Notes: generated from the sequence alone by a model not told the origin. A stretch of DNA of 46,851 bases from Clostridiales bacterium oral taxon 876 str. F0540 (GCA_000466585.1 KE993461.1:1-46851), one strand, 5' to 3'; counted from the stretch's first letter, positions 15,223-22,822 are shown. A program made the numbers and translations.

Positions 15223-16299
15223 TTATTTTTCTTTATTCCAATCTATATAAACAACAGCCTTAATTAAATCCTTTGGCTTATCTCTCATAACATAAAAGGC
15301 TTCTTCAAGCTTATCAAAACCATAGAATTTATGAGTAACCATCTTTCCAGGCTGAATTCTTCCATATCGAATCATATTTAGCAATCTTTCAATACGAACA
15401 CGTCCACCTTCACAAAGATCGCCTTTAATTGTTTTCCCTGCCATTCCACGTCCAAAAGCTAATGTAGGAATAGGCAGATATTCTGAACCTGTAAAGTAAT
15501 TTATATTCGCTATATTTCCTCCTCCAAAACGAGTCATAGCAACAGCCAATGCAAAAGTTTCAGCATTTCCGCCAGCAATAATTGTTGCATCTGTACCTCT
15601 TCCTGAAGTAAGTTCAAGAACTTGTTTAGCAATGTTTCCATCTTTATAGCTTATAATATCGGTTGCCCCGTATTCCTTTGCAAGAGCAACACAATCTGGG
15701 CGTGTACCTACAGCAAAAATACGAGCAGCACCACGAAGCTTTGCTCCTGCAACAGCCATAAGGCCCACAGGTCCTATACCAATTACACATACAGTATCTC
15801 CAAATTTGATATCAGCAAGTTCTGCTCCGCTAAAACCTGTTGTAACCATATCTACTGTCATAAGAGCATCATCTATAGAAATATCCTCAGGCATAAGAGC
15901 TAAGTTATTATCAGCATCATTTACCATAAATAATTCTGCAAAAACTCCATCTCTTGATCCTGAAAGTTCAAGTCCTGAAAAAGGACCCCCTGCATGCTTA
16001 AAATTATGTTCTTGAATTCCTCTTGCACGCCAATTTGGAGTACCTGCTGGAACAACAACCTTGTCCCCAACTTTAAACTCATTAACCAATTCTCCAACTT
16101 CAACTATTTCTCCAACTGCCTCATGTCCGAGAACAAACCCTGAAGGTTTTTCCGCTCCTCCTTCAAAAGCAGTATGTACATCTGAAGAACATGGCGCAAT
16201 AGCTATTGGCCTAATTATCGCATCATACGGTCCTGCAATTGGTTTTTCTTTTTCAATCCATGCAACTAAGTTTGGCTTTATTAATCCTAAGGCTTTCAT
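15223..16299 (-). CDS. adh: NADP-dependent secondary alcohol dehydrogenase (zinc type)
   Basis: A 358-residue medium-chain dehydrogenase closely resembling the isopropanol dehydrogenases of Clostridium beijerinckii and Thermoanaerobacter, which interconvert acetone and isopropanol or other secondary alcohols and ketones. The catalytic zinc ligands C37, H59 and D150 are present, with E60 beside them. The structural-zinc cysteine lobe is absent, as in that subgroup. The Rossmann motif is GIGPVGLMAVAGA. NADP(H) selectivity residues are kept: G198, T199 (Ser in characterised enzymes), R200 and Y218. A C-terminal IDWNKEK tail extends slightly past the usual end. The gene has its own consensus promoter (16335-16363), so it may be strongly expressed. 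Substrate in this organism is inferred. Confidence 0.9.
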   Translation of the reverse strand: MKALGLIKPNLVAWIEKEKPIAGPYDAIIRPIAIAPCSSDVHTAFEGGAEKPSGFVLGHEAVGEIVEVGELVNEFKVGDKVVVPAGTPNWRARGIQEHNFKHAGGPFSGLELSGSRDGVFAELFMVNDADNNLALMPEDISIDDALMTVDMVTTGFSGAELADIKFGDTVCVIGIGPVGLMAVAGAKLRGAARIFAVGTRPDCVALAKEYGATDIISYKDGNIAKQVLELTSGRGTDATIIAGGNAETFALAVAMTRFGGGNIANINYFTGSEYLPIPTLAFGRGMAGKTIKGDLCEGGRVRIERLLNMIRYGRIQPGKMVTHKFYGFDKLEEAFYVMRDKPKDLIKAVVYIDWNKEK

Positions 16300-16334
16300 A
16301 TTACAAACCTTCTTTCAATTAGTTTTACAACTTA

Positions 16335-16363
16335 ATTATAAAATTTTGTTATTTTTTTGTCAA
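16335..16363 (-). promoter_or_regulatory. Consensus sigma-A promoter of the alcohol dehydrogenase gene
   Basis: On the minus strand, TTGACA (16363-16358), a 17-base spacer and TATAAT (16340-16335), both exact consensus. It lies between the dinB stop and the dehydrogenase start, so the dehydrogenase need not depend on the folT-dinB transcript. Confidence 0.85.
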
Positions 16364-16367
16364 TGTG

Positions 16368-17411
16368 TCAAAACATAGAAATTTGTTCTGTTTTATTCTC
16401 CTTTAAGGAGGATATTGAAAGTCCTATAAGCCTAATCTTTTCCTTGAGTTCAAGTTCCTCAAGTATACTTAAAGCTTCCTCATAGATATCCTCTTTATCA
16501 TATATAAAGTGAGTCAAGGTTCTGCTTTTTGTATGATTAACAAAGGAGGAAGTTTTTATTTTAATAGTAACACTTTTTCCACTGAAGTTTTTATTTCTCA
16601 TGGTATCAGCTATTGATTCAGAAAAATCCTTTAAGTAAATCTTTAAGTCTTCTTTGATATCTGTATCCACTCTAAGGGTTGTCTCTCTTCCTATGGATTT
16701 TCTTTCTCTGTCTATGCTAATCTCCCTATTATCAATCCCACGTGCTCTTTCATAAATTTCCACTCCAAACTTTCCAAAAAACTCTACTAAGAGCTCCTTT
16801 GGAAGCTCATAAAGTTCTTTAACAGTAAAAACGCCGATATCATTAAGCTTCTTAACCGACTTCTGACCAAGCCCATAAACCTTGCTTATTGAAAGCGGAA
16901 ATAGTATTTTAGGAACCATGTGTTTTTCAATTACTTTTAAACCATCAGGCTTATTCCAATCTGAAGCAAGCTTTGCTAAAAACTTGTTATAAGAAACACC
17001 TGCAGAAATAGTAAGTCCCGTTTGTCTTTTTACTTCCTGCTTAATATATACTGCAATTTCAACAGAATCTTTTTCTAGATGCGTTATATCCAGATAGGCC
17101 TCATCTATACTTAAAGGCTCTACTAGATCTGTTATCTTATGAAATATATTAAATATTCTATTTGATATTTCCTTATATCTTCCATATCTTACTGGTAGAA
17201 AAACGGCCTCCGGACACCTGGCTTTTGCCATATATATAGGCATAGCACTTCTTATGCCAAATTCTCTGGCCTCATAAGAGCAGGTTGCAACCACCCCTCT
17301 TTCGGTAGTTCCGCCAACTATAACAGGTTTTCCTTTAAGGCCCGGATTATCCATAATCTCGACCGATGCAAAAAATGCATCCATATCTACATGAATTATT
17401 TTTCTATCCAT
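16368..17411 (-). CDS. dinB: DNA polymerase IV (Y-family translesion polymerase)
   Basis: A 347-residue Y-family polymerase of normal length. The catalytic carboxylates are in IIHVDMDAFFASVE and SIDEAYLDIT. The palm and fingers show KPVIVGGTTERGVVATCSYEAREFGIRSAMP. The HhH thumb includes YGLGQKSVKKLNDIGVFTVKEL. The C-terminus ENKTEQISMF carries a beta-clamp-binding motif (QxSMF). The ATG directly abuts the folT stop codon (TAG then ATG), and its ribosome binding site lies inside folT, so the two genes are one operon under the THF riboswitch. No LexA box was found before either gene, so it lacks the SOS control often expected for dinB. Confidence 0.96.
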   Translation of the reverse strand: MDRKIIHVDMDAFFASVEIMDNPGLKGKPVIVGGTTERGVVATCSYEAREFGIRSAMPIYMAKARCPEAVFLPVRYGRYKEISNRIFNIFHKITDLVEPLSIDEAYLDITHLEKDSVEIAVYIKQEVKRQTGLTISAGVSYNKFLAKLASDWNKPDGLKVIEKHMVPKILFPLSISKVYGLGQKSVKKLNDIGVFTVKELYELPKELLVEFFGKFGVEIYERARGIDNREISIDRERKSIGRETTLRVDTDIKEDLKIYLKDFSESIADTMRNKNFSGKSVTIKIKTSSFVNHTKSRTLTHFIYDKEDIYEEALSILEELELKEKIRLIGLSISSLKENKTEQISMF

Positions 17412-17930
17412 CTATTTTCCCATTTCATTTATTATTTTTATTTTAAAAGCAGAATTTAACGCTTTATAGACTATACATATTACTATGACTTGTATTGGAA
17501 GCATAACTGCATTAGATATTACTCGCGTTGGAAGTATTGCTAGTACTGCCTTGTTGAGTAGTATGTGGAGCCATAAAGTATTCAGGCCTAAATCTATAAA
17601 TAATTTAATAATTAATACTGATATACTTACTCTGACAGTACTTAAAGTTTTTTTATATAAAAAAATTCCATAAATTGCACCAGTTAAAAAAGCACTTAAA
17701 GTAAAGCCCGGAAAATAAGCTGCCTTTGGAAAAAGCATCATTCCTATTAAATCTGCTATAGCTGCAGTGGTTCCTCCTACTAACGGACCAAACATAATGG
17801 CTGCTAATGCTATAGGCAGAAAATCAAAGCTTATTCTAACTATTGGAGTTTGTATTGATAAAAATCTTGTAAGTACAATATCAATAGCAATAAATAATCC
17901 CATAAGAATAATTTTTCTTGTTTTTTTCAT
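17412..17930 (-). CDS. folT: ECF transporter folate-binding S component
   Basis: A 172-residue integral membrane protein with about six helices, the folate-specific substrate-binding subunit of an energy-coupling factor transporter. It would work with the shared EcfA/A'/T module encoded elsewhere. FIAIDIVLTRFLSIQTPIVRISFDFLPIALAAIMFGPLVGGTTAAIADLIGMMLFP is the typical S-component start, with G-P-xxGG-AA-ADxxG. The THF riboswitch 65 bases upstream supports folate as substrate. The ATG has AGAGGGGGA upstream; that SD can pair with an upstream pyrimidine tract (see 17939-17997). It is first gene of the folT-dinB operon. Confidence 0.93.
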   Translation of the reverse strand: MKKTRKIILMGLFIAIDIVLTRFLSIQTPIVRISFDFLPIALAAIMFGPLVGGTTAAIADLIGMMLFPKAAYFPGFTLSAFLTGAIYGIFLYKKTLSTVRVSISVLIIKLFIDLGLNTLWLHILLNKAVLAILPTRVISNAVMLPIQVIVICIVYKALNSAFKIKIINEMGK

Positions 17931-17938
17931 AAATAAAT

Positions 17939-17997
17939 TCCCCCTCTTTTATAAATGGCATAATGCCACAAAAGAAGGAGAACTCCTTTTTTGTGGC
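17939..17997 (-). promoter_or_regulatory. folT: Expression platform of the THF riboswitch
   Basis: Two exclusive structures can be drawn. One is a 15-bp hairpin (17965-17997) starting GCCACAAAA and ending TTTTGTGGC. The other pairs its descending arm, TCTCCTTCTTTT (17970-17981), with the SD region AAAAGAGGGGGA (17939-17950): 12 pairs including two G-U. The hairpin base also shares GCC with the 3' side of aptamer helix P1. There is no T-run, so control is probably translational. The scheme is inferred. Confidence 0.6.
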
Positions 17998-18094
17998 AGC
18001 GGAATGCGATAAATGCACCGCAGCTTTTTAAAGCTTTCGTCTAGCGGCAACTTCCCGTCCAACTAGCACTTGACGCACATTTATCTACTCTGCC
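17995..18094 (-). ncRNA. Tetrahydrofolate riboswitch aptamer
   Basis: The 100-base minus-strand element has the class I THF aptamer features: closing helix GGCAG/CTGCC, AGAGTAGATAAATG at the 5' side, GCGTCAAGTG, the central GGACGGGAAGTTGCCGC, GACGAAAGC, then GCGGTGCATTTATCGCATTCCGC at the 3' side. It lies directly upstream of folT, a standard THF-regulated gene. Confidence 0.93.
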
Positions 18095-18106
18095 CTATTA
18101 CTATCT

Positions 18107-18135
18107 ATTTTAGTTAATTTTGTAATTTAAATCAA
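18107..18135 (-). promoter_or_regulatory. Sigma-A promoter of the folT-dinB operon
   Basis: On the minus strand, TTGATT (18135-18130), a 17-base spacer and TAAAAT (18112-18107). The expected start near 18100 would begin the RNA just before the aptamer. Confidence 0.7.
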
Positions 18136-18149
18136 TAACCATATTTCTA

Positions 18150-18578
18150 TTAAATTCTTCTTATGTCTTTTTGGAGACATAGATATACAGTAATTACTGT
18201 GAAAATTACTGAGGTTATAAGAAGCAGCATATTCATCGGCATTAAATCTGCAGCAGCTCCTCCCAAAAGCATTCGTAAAGGCATGGCAGCCATAATAAGC
18301 GTATTAAGAAGAGAAGAAACTTTACCTAATATTTCATTTGGAACAAGTCTTTGCACAACAACCCCAATAGGAATATTTAGTATTGAGTTTGCCATACCAA
18401 TAAATAAATATATTGCAATAAATAAGATTACAACCATTTTACTTGACAGTATTCCTTTAGAACCTGCGAGCATTACAAAGTAAATTGAAAATATAAGTAC
18501 ACTAAAAGCTTTTAAATTTATTATTGTCAACAGAATATAAAAAATATATTTATTCAACAACTTCATTATAATCGGCAT
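18150..18578 (-). pseudogene. C-terminal remnant of an MFS transporter
   Basis: The frame encodes only the last four or so helices of a major facilitator transporter of the MFS_3 (macrolide/enterobactin exporter-like) group. ILNIPIGVVVQRLVPNEILGKVSSLLNTLIMAAMPLRMLLGGAAADLMP is the familiar second-half motif (QrxVPxxxxGxxxSLLxTxxxxxxPLGxxxxGxxAD). A complete protein has about 400 residues; this frame has 142, and its first 20 lie partly over the end of the neighbouring gene. No ribosome binding site or homologous upstream part is visible. It is probably a 5'-deleted relic and not a functional protein. Confidence 0.75.
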
Positions 18579-18912
18579 TTATTATTTTATCCTTACTATA
18601 GAATGCATCTGGATCTCCATATATTTTTACTCTTGTTTTAACAAACTTTTCTCCTAATCTCTTTCCGCTTACAAAATCTTCATCTGAAGCAGCCTGTATA
18701 ATGCTTCCAGCTAACTTTGCGGACATCTTTGTTGCTTTTCCAGCAGCTTTTCCAATAACTTTTCCTGTTTTTACAATATTTTTGCCCAAATCTTTCCTGC
18801 CCGCCAGTATTACAATGCCGCCAACAATAGCACCTGTTAACAATAAATTATATTGAAGTATTGAGCCAATCAATTGTCCTGTACCTCTTACCACTGTTGA
18901 TTTATTCATCAT
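18550..18912 (-). CDS. Hypothetical protein with one membrane segment
   Basis: A 120-residue protein of unknown function. Residues 18-38 (ILQYNLLLTGAIVGGIVILAG) form one hydrophobic segment. A Lys/Gly/Ala-rich stretch follows (GKNIVKTGKVIGKAAGKATKMSAKLAGSIIQAA), which looks like an amphipathic helix able to lie on a membrane. It ends in KDKIINADYNEVVE. This tail is similar to that of the unrelated small membrane protein at 33545-33820 (GNVIDVEYTEIK). Two adjacent ATG codons are possible; AGGCAGG upstream suits either. The downstream MFS remnant overlaps its 3' end. Confidence 0.7.
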   Translation of the reverse strand: MMNKSTVVRGTGQLIGSILQYNLLLTGAIVGGIVILAGRKDLGKNIVKTGKVIGKAAGKATKMSAKLAGSIIQAASDEDFVSGKRLGEKFVKTRVKIYGDPDAFYSKDKIINADYNEVVE

Positions 18913-19125
18913 ATAATCCTGCCTTTCAATTTATTATTAAATTTATAATAATTATTCCCAATCTTACTATACGCTTATACGATTTTAAGTCTAAGTATCA
19001 TTGCAGTTATTTATAATAAGTATTAATATTAATTATAGTACAATACATTTGTAGATTAAACGCATAAATTATGTTTGAAAATAATCGAAATTTCATTGCC
19101 AGGTGTTTTGAGGAAGGTGAAAATA

Positions 19126-20136
19126 ATGAATTCTCTTCAAATTAAAGAGAAGCTTAATTCAAAAGATTATGATTTTATAAGGCTCAACAAAAGCCTCGGG
19201 AAGAATATAATTCTTTTAACTACAGGCGGTTCACATGCTTATGGTACTAATACAGCTAACAGCGATTTAGACATTAGAGGTATAACTCTAAACTCTGCTA
19301 AAGAAATACTTACCATGAATTATAATGATAAACCTATAGAAGACCGCCCTACCGATACAGTTATATACTTTTTAAAGCAAATAATTTCTCTTCTTCTAAA
19401 TTGTAATCCAAATACTATAGAAATACTTGGTATAAAAGAGGAACATCTTTTTGTTTGCACTGAAGAAGGAAGGCTTTTAAGAGACAATGCTGATTTATTC
19501 CTTTCAAAAAAAGCTGCTGCAAGCTTTGGTGGTTATGCTATAGCTCAGCTTAGAAGACTTCAAAACGCTCTTGCCAGAGACAGCTATCCGCAGAAAGAAA
19601 AAGAAAAGCATATATTAAGCAGTATCCAAAAACAGCTTCTTACCCTGCCAGAAAGATATAAAGATATTACAAGCGGGTCGCTTAATTTATATTTAGATTT
19701 ATCTATGAAGGAGGGCTTTGACGAAGAAATATTTATGGATATAACCTTAAAGCACTATCCCCTTAGAGATTTCAAAAATATATACTCTGATATGAATAAT
19801 GTTCTAAAGGATTATGATAAGCTTAATCATAGGAACAGCAAAAAGGATGAACTTCATCTTAATAAACACGCCATGCATCTTATACGCCTCTTAATTATGG
19901 GTAAAGAAATACTTGAAGGTAAAGGAATTCATACTTACAGAGAAAAAGAAATAGCTCTTTTAATGGATATAAGAAATGGCAATTTTAATTACAATGATAT
20001 ATTTGAAATGGTTGATAAATTTGATAAAGAATTTAAATATGCTGCTGAAAATACCATTTTACCTGATGAACCTGACTATGACGGGGTTCAGGAATTACTA
20101 ATTCAAATTAATAAGAAAGTAATTAAAAATATTTAA
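19126..20136 (+). CDS. Predicted nucleotidyltransferase (RlaP/YcgL-type, Pol beta fold)
   Basis: A 336-residue protein of the DNA polymerase beta nucleotidyltransferase superfamily. The active-site signature is LLTTGGSHAYGTNTANSDLDIRGI (GS-x10-D-x-D), with the third carboxylate probably in the PIEDRPTDTVIYFLKQ region. FGGYAIAQLRRLQNAL and KHAMHLIRLLIMGKEIL are the helical C-terminal motifs seen in the Nuc-transf/RlaP family, some members of which sit in RNA-repair operons. No RNA ligase or release-factor-like partner is present here, so the substrate is unknown. GAGGAAGGTG precedes the ATG; an upstream TTG extension was rejected. Its stop codon overlaps the first SD of the repeat array at 20134. 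Confidence 0.85.
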   Translation: MNSLQIKEKLNSKDYDFIRLNKSLGKNIILLTTGGSHAYGTNTANSDLDIRGITLNSAKEILTMNYNDKPIEDRPTDTVIYFLKQIISLLLNCNPNTIEILGIKEEHLFVCTEEGRLLRDNADLFLSKKAAASFGGYAIAQLRRLQNALARDSYPQKEKEKHILSSIQKQLLTLPERYKDITSGSLNLYLDLSMKEGFDEEIFMDITLKHYPLRDFKNIYSDMNNVLKDYDKLNHRNSKKDELHLNKHAMHLIRLLIMGKEILEGKGIHTYREKEIALLMDIRNGNFNYNDIFEMVDKFDKEFKYAAENTILPDEPDYDGVQELLIQINKKVIKNI

Positions 20137-20340
20137 GGAGGTAAAAGTCCTAAATGGACTTTTACGGGCAGACTAGCGAGTGATAACGAGCGAGTTCAGG
20201 CTGCCCCGTGGAGTCCTAAATGGACTTTTACGGGCAATTAGCGAGCGGGAGCGAGGTTAATGTCCTAAATGGGCTTCGACGGGTACTCTGCGAATGAAAA
20301 TGAGTGCTCTAGAGTACCCAGTGTTTCGAGTTAAAGGAGG
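20134..20340 (+). repeat. Compound SD-bounded structured repeat (three head units)
   Basis: The array starts with TAAGGAGG, which overlaps the stop codon of the nucleotidyltransferase gene, and ends with TTAAAGGAGG, the ribosome binding site of the MazG-like gene. Three heads occur: GTCCTAAATGGAC near 20147 and 20214, and GTCCTAAATGGGC near 20262. Each is followed by ACGGG. The third head has a complete second stem (GGGTACTCT/AGAGTACCC) and the family tail CAGTGTTTCGAGTTAAAGGAGG. The second head lacks its tail, as if interrupted by the third. Confidence 0.85.
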
Positions 20341-20346
20341 AAACTT

Positions 20347-20673
20347 ATGAATTTTAAAGAATACACAGAAAACATGAAAAGAACTGCAGGCAACCTTGAG
20401 CTTACAAATGAGAACTTATGCTGGAGTGCCATGGGCATTTCCGGGGAGGCTGGAGAAGTAACAGATTACCTTAAAAAGGTAGTTTTTCATTGTCATGAAT
20501 TAAATAAAGAAAAACTTGCAGAGGAACTCGGTGATGTACTTTGGTATCTAGCTTCTACTGCTGAAATAATCGGCTACAGCCTTGAGGAAATTGCTGAAAT
20601 GAATATAGAAAAATTAAAGAAAAGATATCCTGAAGGCTGGGATGTAGAAAGAAGTATAAATAGAGACAGATAA
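20347..20673 (+). CDS. MazG-like nucleotide pyrophosphohydrolase
   Basis: A 108-residue all-helical NTP pyrophosphohydrolase. The metal-binding motif is complete: GEAGEVTDYLKK (ExxE type) and EELGDVLWYLA (EExxD). Small proteins of this group hydrolyse non-canonical or damaged (d)NTPs to monophosphates. The C-terminal KLKKRYPEGWDVERSINRD resembles phage and bacterial MazG-like proteins that end in RYPxGF. It is preceded by an exceptional leader: its AAAGGAGG is the last element of the repeat array at 20134-20340, so its translation may depend on that structure. It ends before the bidirectional terminator at 20684-20730. Confidence 0.9.
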   Translation: MNFKEYTENMKRTAGNLELTNENLCWSAMGISGEAGEVTDYLKKVVFHCHELNKEKLAEELGDVLWYLASTAEIIGYSLEEIAEMNIEKLKKRYPEGWDVERSINRDR

Positions 20674-20683
20674 AAAATTTAAT

Positions 20684-20730
20684 GCCGTCTCAAAATAGCC
20701 TGAATCTATGCCGTACTATTTTGAGGCGGC
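20684..20730. terminator. Bidirectional terminator
   Basis: GCCGTCTCAAAATAG pairs with CTATTTTGAGGCGGC (one G-U type position) around a 17-base loop. It separates the convergent MazG-like gene and TetM-like gene. Confidence 0.88.
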
Positions 20731-20736
20731 CATATT

Positions 20737-22683
20737 TTAACCTAATGCATTTCTCATTGCAAGTATAAATTTGGCTCTGTCTAATGGGTTTACTCCTTGG
20801 CGTTCTCTAACTTCACCTAATTCTAAGGCAATTGGTTTATAGACTGAAAGCTTTGAACTGATTATGCCTTTTCCACCTGAAATTATGCCTAGTCTAACCG
20901 GGTAATCAAGGGATGTCGCAGCGGGCATTTCTCCCTCTACTGTAAAATTGCCATTTGTTATTACAGGGCTGTCGAAGCTTCCTCTCATATTTATAATATC
21001 TCCTAATACTTTTCCTCCTGCTTCTTCAGGCACCGTTATCCTAAACTTTAATATTGGTTCCAATAGTGTTGTACCAATACTTTGTAATCCATCCATTATT
21101 CCCATAGCTGTTGCTATTAAAAAATCTCCTGGATTACTGTGCATCACATGATCTTCCCCTTCTATCAATGTTATCTTAAGATCAACTACATTCCAACCGT
21201 ACAATCCCTGCTGTAAAGTTATAGGCAGCTGTCTTTCAACTTCATTCTGATATCTAAGCTTAATGTCCTCTGCTCTTACCTGAGATTCATATACAATTCC
21301 TGAGCCAGGTTTAAGAGGTTCTATATAAAATCTCACAATTGCCCAACAAGGTTTAGGCATCGTATATGCTGCGAAGCCATAACCTGCTTTGCTTGGAGTT
21401 TCCTTATAGATGACAGAAGGCTTCCCAAAAGATACCTCTAAATTAAATCTGCTTTTTAATATGCTCTGAAGTATTTCAAGCTGTACCATACCCATTATTT
21501 GAATATGCAATTCTTCCTTTTCTCTTATCCTTTGAACGTAAAGAAGGGGGTCTTCCTCCTGCAGTTCTTCTAATGCTTCCAGAAGCTTTGTATACTCGTT
21601 TTTAATTTTAGGAAGCACCTGAATTGTCAGAAGCGGTGTTGCAATGCTTGGAACCTTTGGCACATTATCACTTCTTCCTAGAATATCTCCAATACTGCAG
21701 CTTGAAAGACCTGAGACTAACGCAATTTCTCCTGCCTTTACTTCACCTGCTTCTATTTCTTTCAGTCCTTTAAGCTTCTTTATCTGAGTAATTTTCTCCT
21801 CAACGTTCTTTGCTGAATTATAAACTGAATCCCTACTTTTTATTTCACCACTATACAATCTTATATAAGCTGCTTTTCCTAAATTTTTAATATGCTCTAT
21901 TTTAAAAACCAAAGCAGATAAATCCTCAATTTCATTACTAGATGGTACAGGCAGCAAATCAGTCAAAGTGTTGAGAAGTTCCTCTATTCCAACTGCTTTA
22001 ATAGCAGAGCCATATAAAACAGGATATATTCTGCATTTTTTGATAAATTCTATAAGTTTTCCCCTAAGACAGCTTTCAGTAACCTCTTCTTCATTAATAT
22101 ACTTATCAAGAAGGTCCTCATCCTTATCAGCAATTTGCTCAAGCACACTTCTATCAATTATGTATTCAACCTCCGGACTGCTGCTTTTCTCACCTATTAT
22201 ATTTTCCAGAACAACTGTATCTTTAGTAAGGCTTTTATTTATATCCTTAATAACCCTATTAGTGTCAGCCCCTGTTCTATCAATCTTATTAATAAATATA
22301 ACTGTAGGCACTCGCATTGCCTGCAAAGCTTTAAAATAAACTTCAGTTTGAGGTTGTACACCTTCAACAGCTGAAATTACAAGCACAGCCCCGTCTAATA
22401 CACTAAGTGAACGTTCTACCTCAGCTGAGAAATCTATATGCCCGGGAGTATCAATTATATTTATGTTAATATTCTTCCATAATAAATTAGCATAAGCAGA
22501 CTTCACAGAGATACCTCTCTGCCTCTCTATTTCCATACTATCTGTATGTGCCGTGCCTTTGTCCACACTGCCTAGGGAACGTATTGTACCGCTTTTATAT
22601 AGCATTTGTTCAGTAACTGTTGTTTTTCCTGCATCTACATGTGCTAGAATGCCAATATTTTTTACATTTAAGCCTTCACCCAT
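20737..22683 (-). CDS. TetM/TetO-type ribosomal-protection-like GTPase
   Basis: A 648-residue translational GTPase of the tetracycline-resistance branch of the EF-G family. G motifs are intact: AHVDAGKTT, DTPGHIDF, NKIDRTGAD. The whole length aligns with TetM, including QGLYGWNVVDLKI and GTTLLEPILKFRI. In the domain IV loop that in TetM reads YYSPVSTPADF and contacts the tetracycline site, this protein reads DHVMHSNPGDF (V513, M514, H515 in place of Ser-Pro-Val). Tetracycline release is therefore doubtful, and another ribosome-rescue or resistance role is possible. The C-terminus (GEVRERQGVNPLDRAKFILAMRNALG) also differs. AAAGGAAG precedes the ATG, and the leader holds a promoter, a short open frame and a terminator. 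Confidence 0.88.
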   Translation of the reverse strand: MGEGLNVKNIGILAHVDAGKTTVTEQMLYKSGTIRSLGSVDKGTAHTDSMEIERQRGISVKSAYANLLWKNININIIDTPGHIDFSAEVERSLSVLDGAVLVISAVEGVQPQTEVYFKALQAMRVPTVIFINKIDRTGADTNRVIKDINKSLTKDTVVLENIIGEKSSSPEVEYIIDRSVLEQIADKDEDLLDKYINEEEVTESCLRGKLIEFIKKCRIYPVLYGSAIKAVGIEELLNTLTDLLPVPSSNEIEDLSALVFKIEHIKNLGKAAYIRLYSGEIKSRDSVYNSAKNVEEKITQIKKLKGLKEIEAGEVKAGEIALVSGLSSCSIGDILGRSDNVPKVPSIATPLLTIQVLPKIKNEYTKLLEALEELQEEDPLLYVQRIREKEELHIQIMGMVQLEILQSILKSRFNLEVSFGKPSVIYKETPSKAGYGFAAYTMPKPCWAIVRFYIEPLKPGSGIVYESQVRAEDIKLRYQNEVERQLPITLQQGLYGWNVVDLKITLIEGEDHVMHSNPGDFLIATAMGIMDGLQSIGTTLLEPILKFRITVPEEAGGKVLGDIINMRGSFDSPVITNGNFTVEGEMPAATSLDYPVRLGIISGGKGIISSKLSVYKPIALELGEVRERQGVNPLDRAKFILAMRNALG

Positions 22684-22710
22684 GGCAATCTTCCTTTCGG
22701 TTATATAAAT

Positions 22711-22740
22711 ACTAAAAGCCCACCTGTTTCCAGATGGGCT
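22711..22740 (-). terminator. Leader terminator (attenuator) of the TetM-like gene
   Basis: AGCCCATCTG and CAGGTGGGCT pair over 10 bp with a GAAA tetraloop and are followed by TTTTAG. It lies 28 bases before the start codon, inside the predicted transcript. A short frame read through it ends in the residues NQEPIWKQVGF with its stop TAG in the T-run, as in translation-coupled attenuation of resistance genes. Confidence 0.75.
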
Positions 22741-22822
22741 CTTGGTTTAGCGCATTCACATTCAAATTCAATTTCTTAAATACAACACCGGTATCTTTAG
22801 CCTTAATATACCTTACATAAAT

